From an uncultured Arachnia sp. (GTDB lineage Bacteria > Actinomycetota > Actinomycetes > Propionibacteriales > Propionibacteriaceae): a DNA stretch of 39,393 nucleotides. The stretch is taken from the NCBI GenBank assembly GCA_934636715.1, contig CAKUBE010000014.1, positions 1 to 39,393 of the forward strand, written 5' to 3'. The stretch's first letter is position 1. Each line of letters begins with the position of its first letter. Positions 33,553-39,393 of this stretch are shown here, piece by piece. The notes beneath the pieces were generated by a model. The model was not told the origin of the DNA and searched no databases. It worked only from the letters and a program-made list of their open reading frames with translations. Position numbers and translations under genes: made by a program.

Positions 33553-34651
33553 CACTTGCTCGGCGAGGGGGAAGGAGCCGAAGGAGCCGGGGTGCCAGCG
33601 CCGGCCAGGACCTGTACCCGATCACCAGGATCGACGCCCTTGACGATGGCGACGCCGTCCTGCGACGCGATCACCTCGATGGTGCGCGGCGTGCGCGTGC
33701 CCGAGGCGTCGATGACGAGGACGGAGGCGGAGCCGTCGGCCTGGGTGGTGATGGCGGCGACGGGAACCGCCGGCCCCGTCGCGGGTGGCACCACCTCTAC
33801 CTTGGACAGGATGTAGATGTCTTTGTCCGCGGCCAAGACATCGCACTCCTTGCCGCAGACGATGCCGCCGGTGGGAGCGGAAAGGTGGAAGATCGTGTCA
33901 CCGGTGTCGGTACTCTCGGCGCCGACGATGATGGCCTTCCAATCGTGGCCCTGATACGTCATCGTCAGCACGGCCGACGCAGGCACCAGCCGGGCCTGCC
34001 CCTGTGACAGCTTGAGGATGAAGGACGGCTCCCCGACGGCGCCGTGCGCGATCTTCTCCCCGCCGCTGAGCACCAGCCCAGGACTCGCGATCTCGGTGTC
34101 CATCACGATGGACGTCGGCAGCGTCGGAATCGCCACCAGCTCGCCCAACGCAATCCGCCCCGTGCGAGGGAGCCTGAGGTCCTTCTGCCACTGTCGAACG
34201 GCCGCAGTGGTGGCCGTGCCGTAGTAGCCGTCGGCCACGCTCAGCCGCTTCAGCTTCACCAACGCGTCCTCGAGCTGCTGCACGTCAGGCCCCGTCATGT
34301 CATAGCCCAGCTCCCGATAGAAGGGCGTGCTGCCGGCCACGGCTCGGACGGGAACTCCGCCGACGGTGTAGAGGGCGTCCCCGACGTCGACCTCGCCCGA
34401 CGGTCTCACCTGGGTGATCACTCCAGTGAGGGCGTTCACGGCCAGCGCCCGCTTCTTCTGGCTGACGGTGACGTTCATCGGGAGCGAGCGACCGACGGTC
34501 TGCTCCGTGACCTCGACGATGACCTCCGAGGCGGGCAGGTCGCTCGGCACCGCCACGGGCTGGACCGTGACGCGCCCCCCCCGTAGGCGCCGCCTGCGAG
34601 AGCGACGACCGCAAGGCCAAGGATGAGCTTCTTACCGACTCCGGTCGACAT
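33552..34651 (-). pseudogene. HlyD-like adaptor with peptidoglycan-binding domain, out of frame at a C8 tract
   Basis: The start ATG at 34651 has GGGGAG 9 bases upstream. It encodes MSTGVGKKLILGLAVVALA, a good membrane anchor, then runs into eight C (34575-34582, G8 in the mRNA). The rest of the protein (from RVTVQPVAVPSDLP to the stop at 33552, over 335 residues) is in another frame; six or nine G would restore it. After the tract come a hybrid/barrel-sandwich half, a PG_binding_1 domain (ELGYDMTGPDVQQLEDAL to RLPRTGRI) and a beta-domain with two Cys (VCGKECDV). It ends in a Ser/Pro tail. Alternatives are phase variation, a sequencing error, or use of the internal GTG at 34556 without the anchor. 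Confidence 0.8.
34575..34582. repeat. homopolymeric C8 tract
   Basis: A run of eight C on the plus strand (G8 in the adaptor mRNA) just after the membrane anchor codons. It is the exact point at which the frame is lost, and such tracts are prone to slippage. Confidence 0.85.
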
Positions 34652-34657
34652 ACTTTG

Positions 34658-35404
34658 CTACTCCCCGATCCATGCTCCCGTGGGCGGTGTCGGGGGGCAG
34701 GCCGCTTCGAGGATAGCGTCGGCAGCTTGGATGTCATTCCAGGCGCTCCAGTTGTCCGTCCAGAAGGTCGAGATGTAGGTCTCGAGGCTGGGCGGTTCGG
34801 GCGTCGTGTGTCCCAGATCTTGCAGACAGGGGATGAGGAAGTCCAGCTCGTACTCGAACCTGACCCGCATCTGGTCCTGGGTAATGGGCTGTCGATAGCC
34901 CGGATCGACGGAGAACCGGGCACTACAGGTATAGACCGTGAGATCGAAGAGCGGCACCTGATCTTCCGCTGGGAACGTCACCACATCGAGGCTGCGACCG
35001 TCGAGCGTGCTCTTGACGTCGAATCCGTATTCCGCGTAGCACTTCTCGCTGACCGCGCCGAACTCGTCCGAGCGGATCCAGCGTTCCAGGGCGATCTCGG
35101 GCGGCTCTGCCAGGTTCAGCTGTTCAGCTTGTTCCTTGAGGTAGGTCGCTCGCAGAGCGAGCTTCTCCTCCTCGGTGAAGCTCTTGCGATCCCTGACAGG
35201 TTCCTTCGGTCGCCAGTCCTTCCACGCGAGGTTGAGCACGGGTTCCTGGCCGGTGGTGATCGGCGCGGGGGCCGTGCTGGTCACCACCGGCTGCGTGACA
35301 GAGGGTGTCTGCTGCGGAGGAGTAGTGCTTGTACATCCGGCCATCGTTGCGACGAGGGCAACGGCCGCGAGCGTGGTGATCGGACCAAGTCCGTTGATGG
35401 TCAT
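34658..35404 (-). CDS. putative lipoprotein of the exporter cluster
   Basis: A 248-residue protein. The ATG at 35404 with GGAGG just upstream gives a lipoprotein signal with lipobox MAGC (Cys at about 24). A Thr/Pro/Gln-rich spacer and an alpha-rich domain follow, with several Trp and Cys (SEKCYAEYGFDV, TVYTCSARF, LIPCLQDLG, EAACPP). I do not recognise a named family. It ends 6 bases before the adaptor ATG and is probably co-transcribed. A surface-exposed accessory or sensor of the exporter is a reasonable guess only. Confidence 0.78.
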   Translation of the reverse strand: MTINGLGPITTLAAVALVATMAGCTSTTPPQQTPSVTQPVVTSTAPAPITTGQEPVLNLAWKDWRPKEPVRDRKSFTEEEKLALRATYLKEQAEQLNLAEPPEIALERWIRSDEFGAVSEKCYAEYGFDVKSTLDGRSLDVVTFPAEDQVPLFDLTVYTCSARFSVDPGYRQPITQDQMRVRFEYELDFLIPCLQDLGHTTPEPPSLETYISTFWTDNWSAWNDIQAADAILEAACPPTPPTGAWIGE

Positions 35405-35501
35405 CCGCCTCCGCCTGTCAGTGCTCTGTGGCCCGGCCGGTCTTGTCCCCAGCGACTCTGCTGCTGCGGCCATGCCGAGAGAGTGAACCTTACTGAGATG
35501 C

Positions 35502-35530
35502 ACTCAAGCAGGGTGCCTATGGAATGTCAA
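35502..35530 (-). promoter_or_regulatory. possible promoter of the lipoprotein-adaptor-ABC unit
   Basis: Minus strand: a perfect -35 hexamer TTGACA (35525-35530), 17 bases, then a weak -10 TTGAGT (35502-35507). It lies in the 180-base gap between the large permease and the lipoprotein gene, about 100 bases before the lipoprotein ATG. The rest of the gap shows nothing else I can support. Confidence 0.4.
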
Positions 35531-35584
35531 GGGATTCAGGAACGTTCTTGCAGCCGACTTGGGTCGTTCCGATCGGCGCTCGCC

Positions 35585-38410
35585 TCACTCCCCGGCGAGG
35601 AGCCGGGCGAGGTCGAGTCGGCGGAGGACCCCGCCCGTCGACACCGCCACGAGCAGCGACACGGCGGCCGCGCCGAGGGCGACCATGCCGGCCCAGAGCC
35701 AGACGTGCGCCGGCAGCATGCCGAGCACCACTGCCATGGTGATGGAGGCAATGGCGATGCCGAGCACGGCGCCGACGAGCGCGATGGCCACCGCTTGAGC
35801 ACACGTCGCGACCAGCAGCCTGTTGGTCTGCCAGCCGACTGCGGCGAGTGCCGCGTAGCCGCGCGCGTCCTCGGTGATGCCGAGCATCAGGATCACGCCG
35901 ATCGAGATGGTGGCCAGCACCGCCAGCATCACGGCCGCCACCACGTCCGGCCCCCTCACCTGGATGGCAACGACGTCGCCCATCACGGTGCCGACCACGG
36001 CACCTTGGAATGCGCTGGTCACGGCGCCCAAGAACACCAGTGCGCCCACGCCGAGCCCGGCGGCCGCGGCTCCCGCTAGGAGGCGGCCGGGGCGGCGCAG
36101 CAGTCCTGCCAGGCCGAGGCTGATCGGGCCTGTCAGTGGAAGGAGGGCGCCGCGTGCGGAGGAGACGGCGGGCCCGAGTGTCTCGATCGGCGGCTTCCGC
36201 CCGGCGGAGAAGGCCGCCGCCAGGCTGGCCAGCACAGTGAGACCGACGGCGATCGGCACGGCCCAGGCCGCGCGCGCGGCGTCGAACGCCACTCCGAGCG
36301 CCCCGGCCAGCGGCCAGGACACCGCCGCGCCGACGAGCCCGGCCGCCAGGCCGATCAGCACGGCCTCGACGATCAGCATGGCCGTGATGCGACCGGCCGG
36401 CCACCCTGACACCATGAGCACAGCCAACTCGTGGCGTCGCGCGGCCACGGACGCGCGCGCGACCACCGCGACCGTGAGCGCCGACGACGCGAGGATCAGC
36501 CCGAACAAGGCCAACGACTTGAGGTCGAGCGCGTCCGCGATCTTCACCGCAACGCCCTTCTGACTCCACAGCTCATCGACCGCGACGGCGGGGGATCCGA
36601 GCTCCGTCTCCGGGAGCTCCACCCGTTGCGTAGTCTGGGAGGAGCCCAGCAAGACCTCGACCTCGAGGCCCGTCGCGTCGACGATCTGCTGGGCGACGAG
36701 CCGGATGCGCTCGCGGCTCACCTGGTCGACCCCGGTCACGCCAGCCACGCGGACCCGGATCGCGCTGATCGGATCGTCCTCGATGGCTTTCAGCTGTGAA
36801 GCCCGCATCGCGGGCAGCGACGCGATCGGCACGAGCACCGACGGCGGTGACTGGGCGTACCCGGCGGGGTTGAGGTCGGGCAGCAGTCGGTCGGTCCCCA
36901 GGAGTTCCTTGGCGTCGTCGCCAACCAGTTCCAGACGCGGCACCTCGTACTCCTGCAGCGGTACCCGCCCCAGCTCGGCTCCTTGCCGCACCTTCGAGGG
37001 ATCGAAGTGGCCGACGATGGGGAGGACGACGCCGGACCAGCATGCACTCGGATCCTCCTGACCCTCGCAGGCCTCCATGTCCGTGCCGAAGCCGCCGTTG
37101 GAGCGGAGGAACTCCTCACCGCCCACGAGTGTCAGCGGCCGCAGCGCGGTGTCGAGCGAGGTGCGCGGGCCGATGATGTCCAGGACCTTCGCTTCGTCGG
37201 CGCCGAGGACGATGGGCTGGGGGCGCAGGGGCAAGCCGGGGGCGTAGGTCACCTCGCCGGTTTGCAGCAGCCACGGCAGCGTGAGCGCGCCTTTGCCGAA
37301 TGCCTCCTCTAAGGTCAACTGATCCTTGCCGGGCGGGTTCGCGGCGAGGAACGTGTCGTAGAGGTCGCTGGTCAGCGCCTTTCGCTCGCCGAGTGGAGCC
37401 GTCACCGGCTGCTTCATCGTCGCCGCCTCGATGGCCTTTCTGTCCCCGGGCCTGAGCTCCAGGTAGGCCGCGGTCGACTCGTCCGGGAGCAGGTCGATCG
37501 TCGCCGTCACCTGATAGTCGGCCTCCACCGAGGACACGAGGAGCGCGGGCGCCTGCGGCGGTGCCCCGGACGGGTTCTCCGGCGTGGCGACACTGGGGAA
37601 CCACGCATCCGAATCGGTCAGGTAGCGTCCGGCAACAACGGCGTCGTCGAGCCCGACCAGCTTGGCCTCCTCGACCGGGTCGACGGCCGCCATTTGGAGC
37701 GGGATGGTCGTCCAGAGCGGGAGCTGAACCCGGCCCGCCGGAGCGACGACGGGATGAACCCGGGAGGGGTCCTCCGGCGTCATCCGGGAAAGGCAGGTCA
37801 CGCGCAAGGGCTCCTCGGGCTGGCTTATCTCCTCGTACGTCCCGCACGGCTGCCGGGTCACACCGTCGACATCCTCGAAGTAGTCGAAAGAACTCTCCGA
37901 GGATGTGAACGGCCGCTCGGTCACGTACAGGAGGCCCTTGTCGGCCGGGATGTCGACGTTGCCGCCCCGCGACTGCACGCTGGTCTGATAGCGGACGAGG
38001 TAGCGCTCCTTGCCCTCAGGCACGACGTCGGTGATGTCGATACGGAACGGGAGGTAGTAGAGGACCGAGCCCAGCATGGCGATGGGGGCTGCCACCTCGA
38101 CCCCGCCGATGGCCTTGACCTTCTCCGCCTGCTCCAGCGTGATGCCGCCGAAGGAGCCGGTAAGGAAGTTCGCCCGCACCTGGCCCTTCTCTTTCTCCAG
38201 CCCAGTAGCCGAACCGACGGGCCGCACCAGGATGTCGTAGGCCCCCCTGATGTTGTCCTCGACGGCGGCGGTCAGCTCAAGGCGCTGCGTCTCCGCGGTC
38301 CCGGTGAGCAGCACGAACGACGTGACCGCCGTGAACACGGCCAGCATCGCGCCCAACGTGCGCCGCCAGCCACCCCGCGCCGCGGCCGCCGCGTAGCGGA
38401 TCAGCTCCAT
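35585..38410 (-). CDS. large FtsX-type ABC transporter permease
   Basis: A 941-residue permease. One N-terminal helix (about 20-42) is followed by a very large extracytoplasmic domain (about 45-640, with several Cys). Two FtsX-like blocks of helices follow (about 645-750 and 790-935), giving about eight helices overall. The ATG overlaps the stop of the upstream ATPase fragment (TGATG); a GTG one codon earlier is the alternative. It should need a LolD-type ATPase. Its cognate partner is truncated, so the permease may be idle or may borrow the intact ATPase at 32908-33552. The substrate is unknown. Confidence 0.87.
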   Translation of the reverse strand: MELIRYAAAAARGGWRRTLGAMLAVFTAVTSFVLLTGTAETQRLELTAAVEDNIRGAYDILVRPVGSATGLEKEKGQVRANFLTGSFGGITLEQAEKVKAIGGVEVAAPIAMLGSVLYYLPFRIDITDVVPEGKERYLVRYQTSVQSRGGNVDIPADKGLLYVTERPFTSSESSFDYFEDVDGVTRQPCGTYEEISQPEEPLRVTCLSRMTPEDPSRVHPVVAPAGRVQLPLWTTIPLQMAAVDPVEEAKLVGLDDAVVAGRYLTDSDAWFPSVATPENPSGAPPQAPALLVSSVEADYQVTATIDLLPDESTAAYLELRPGDRKAIEAATMKQPVTAPLGERKALTSDLYDTFLAANPPGKDQLTLEEAFGKGALTLPWLLQTGEVTYAPGLPLRPQPIVLGADEAKVLDIIGPRTSLDTALRPLTLVGGEEFLRSNGGFGTDMEACEGQEDPSACWSGVVLPIVGHFDPSKVRQGAELGRVPLQEYEVPRLELVGDDAKELLGTDRLLPDLNPAGYAQSPPSVLVPIASLPAMRASQLKAIEDDPISAIRVRVAGVTGVDQVSRERIRLVAQQIVDATGLEVEVLLGSSQTTQRVELPETELGSPAVAVDELWSQKGVAVKIADALDLKSLALFGLILASSALTVAVVARASVAARRHELAVLMVSGWPAGRITAMLIVEAVLIGLAAGLVGAAVSWPLAGALGVAFDAARAAWAVPIAVGLTVLASLAAAFSAGRKPPIETLGPAVSSARGALLPLTGPISLGLAGLLRRPGRLLAGAAAAGLGVGALVFLGAVTSAFQGAVVGTVMGDVVAIQVRGPDVVAAVMLAVLATISIGVILMLGITEDARGYAALAAVGWQTNRLLVATCAQAVAIALVGAVLGIAIASITMAVVLGMLPAHVWLWAGMVALGAAAVSLLVAVSTGGVLRRLDLARLLAGE

Positions 38411-38848
38411 CACGGCTCCATCGCCTTGTTCCGGAGAGTGGGTACGGTCTCCGGCTCGAGCGGGGTTGCGTGCCCGCGCTCGATGTGCAGCACGTCGTCG
38501 CAGATGGCCGCGACCTCCGGGTCGTGCGTCGCGATCACAACGGTTGTGCCGTAGCGCTGGTGGAGGTCTCCGATGAGGTCGAGGATGCCGGCGGAGGTCT
38601 CGGCGTCGAGGTTGCCGGTGGGCTCGTCGGCAAGCAGCAGCATCGGGCGGGCAACCAGCGCCCGAGCGATCGCCACGCGCTGCTGCTGACCGCCCGACAG
38701 CTGGGAGGGCAGCGCGCGTTCGCGCCCGGACAGGCCGACAGCGTCGAGCAACTCGCGGCCGCGCTCACGTTTGTCGCCGTCGAAGGGGCGCCCGACCAGC
38801 GGCGCGCAGACGTTGTCGAGCAGCGTCAGGGCGGGCAGCAGGTGGAGG
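38410..38848 (-). pseudogene. LolD-type ABC ATP-binding protein, N-terminal half lost
   Basis: The C-terminal part of an ATPase is intact: HLLPALTLLDNV, signature LSGGQQQR, Walker B LLLADEPTGNLD, H-loop VIATHDPEVA, and the coupled stop with the large permease. The Walker A half (about 90 residues expected before HLLPALTLL) is absent. The frame stays open upstream to about 39174, but that sequence is unrelated to ABC proteins and lies antisense to a recombinase-like HTH gene. The break is at about 38848. It cannot bind ATP normally. Confidence 0.82.
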
Positions 38849-38850
38849 CA

Positions 38851-39123
38851 ATGGAGTGTTGCGGGAACAGGCGACCACGGGTTGAGAGGCTGGTTTCCGC
38901 GTGGAATCCAAGCACTCGTGGGGATGCCGAGCCCGAGGGCGAGGTCGACGACCCTCTGATCGGCGCGTCGGCGGAACCAAAGAAACGACCTCGAACACGT
39001 CTCACTGACACCGAAGTGGACGTTATGCGAACAGCCCGCGCCGACGGTGTCAGTGTGAAGACGCTGGCACGCCGGTACGGAGTTCACCGGGGCACGGTGT
39101 GGGCGAAGACGCGGAGGCCGTGA
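38851..39123 (+). CDS. recombinase-like helix-turn-helix fragment
   Basis: A 90-codon frame from the ATG at 38851, with GGAGG 2 bases upstream that belongs to the broken ATPase sequence. The last 45 residues (RLTDTEVDVMRTARADGVSVKTLARRYGVHRGTVWAKTR) match the C-terminal helix-turn-helix of serine recombinases/resolvases or small HTH proteins related to them. The first half is not recognisable. It begins exactly at the ATPase break point, so it probably marks the end of an inserted or recombined segment extending past the window. Whether the ATG is used is unclear. Confidence 0.55.
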   Translation: MECCGNRRPRVERLVSAWNPSTRGDAEPEGEVDDPLIGASAEPKKRPRTRLTDTEVDVMRTARADGVSVKTLARRYGVHRGTVWAKTRRP

Positions 39124-39215
39124 GGAAAGATGAATCGACCGGCTGTTGATGTGGCTAGCGCTATCGCTTGACATGCGCGACGAGCCTCAATCTTGTGTCG
39201 TCGGCGAGGTCAATC

Positions 39216-39392
39216 TCATTCATTGGGAGCGCATAGATGCCTACTCGCTTGTCGAGCTGTCGCACGCAACTGCGGGTGCTCCTTGACGATCTCTCGCTGC
39301 CGCTCGGCAGATAGCCCGACCTCGTGCAGCAGGTTCAATATCACCACCGCAGTGGTGACATCCACGATGGCGATCAACTCCTCGAAGGTGTG
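39216..39392 (-). CDS. C-terminal end of an unidentified protein (5' end outside window)
   Basis: On the minus strand a frame enters from the right edge and runs 58 codons to a TGA at 39216-39218 (HTFEELIAIVDVTTAVVILNLLHEVG... ending LCAPNE). Composition and predicted helices look protein-like, more so than the antisense plus-strand frame, which is rich in Cys, Ser and Arg. GC at third positions is lower than in the rest of the window, which would fit acquired DNA. I do not recognise the family. The 92 bases between this stop and the HTH gene show no feature I can support. Confidence 0.35.
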   Translation of the reverse strand, partial: HTFEELIAIVDVTTAVVILNLLHEVGLSAERQREIVKEHPQLRATARQASRHLCAPNE

Positions 39393-39393
39393 A

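Noticed and set aside
35540..35547. GAACGTTC as a LexA/SOS box
   Set aside because: It is a single 8-base palindrome without the spaced CGAAC-n4-GTTCG form.
1..39393. tRNA, rRNA, CRISPR arrays, replication origin
   Set aside because: No cloverleaf-like sequence, no regularly spaced repeats and no DnaA-box clusters were recognised on reading both strands.
39193..39393. 66-codon plus-strand frame at the right edge
   Set aside because: Its product is rich in Cys, Ser and Arg without any motif; the minus-strand frame entering from the edge looks more protein-like.

Overview
This is a GC-rich actinobacterial window. Codons are strongly GC3-biased, GTG and TTG starts occur, ROK and Rrf2 regulators are present, and there is a Zur-type box of the form TGnnAATGnTTnnCA. 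A complete 'anchored-repeat' zinc/manganese ABC locus of the kind known from propionibacteria and corynebacteria is also present. Propionibacteriaceae is a reasonable guess but is not proven by the sequence. Because of the base composition, most antisense frames stay open for hundreds of codons. I kept only frames with recognisable protein families or clear gene context. I see no tRNA, rRNA or CRISPR.

Left part (1-10200): an alpha-1,6-glycoside utilisation locus. It holds the end of a GH36 alpha-galactosidase, a divergent ROK repressor, a three-gene carbohydrate ABC importer (binding lipoprotein plus two permeases, no dedicated ATPase), a GH13 alpha-glucosidase with the Val that marks 1,6 specificity, and a GH31 alpha-glucosidase/xylosidase. 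A 163-bp MITE-like element with CTAG flanks lies between GH13 and GH31. A perfect 36-bp palindrome follows GH31.

Middle (10300-22700): a degenerate ABC ATPase coupled to a YhgE/Pip membrane protein; an Rrf2 regulator beside a complete sulfate/thiosulfate importer (sbp-cysT-cysW-cysA, minus strand) whose promoter carries an ATTCC-n3-GGAAT operator; a domain-swapped GH3 beta-glucosidase gene broken by a 172-bp element with 60-bp inverted arms; a NarL-type response regulator; a CycA-like amino-acid permease that lacks its N-terminus; and a vapBC module.

22680-31760: the most unusual region. Two convergent transcription units are each headed by a Zur-like box, and the two 15-bp cores match at 12 positions. 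The plus-strand unit encodes a secreted His-rich repeat protein ending in a WxL-like domain, then a DUF916-type membrane partner. The minus-strand unit encodes a large three-repeat surface protein, a ZnuA-like lipoprotein with a rearranged surface repeat inserted in it, a one-repeat membrane-anchored protein, an ATPase and a permease. The units meet in a 193-nt tail-to-tail coding overlap. I infer a zinc-starvation-induced system in which wall-attached metal-binding proteins pass metal to the importer.

Right part (31817-39393): a minus-strand exporter cluster with two FtsX/MacB-type permeases, two LolD-type ATPases, a HlyD-like adaptor with a peptidoglycan-binding domain, and a lipoprotein. 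It shows damage or switching: the adaptor is out of frame at a run of eight C, and the upstream ATPase has lost its Walker A half at a junction with a recombinase-like HTH fragment.
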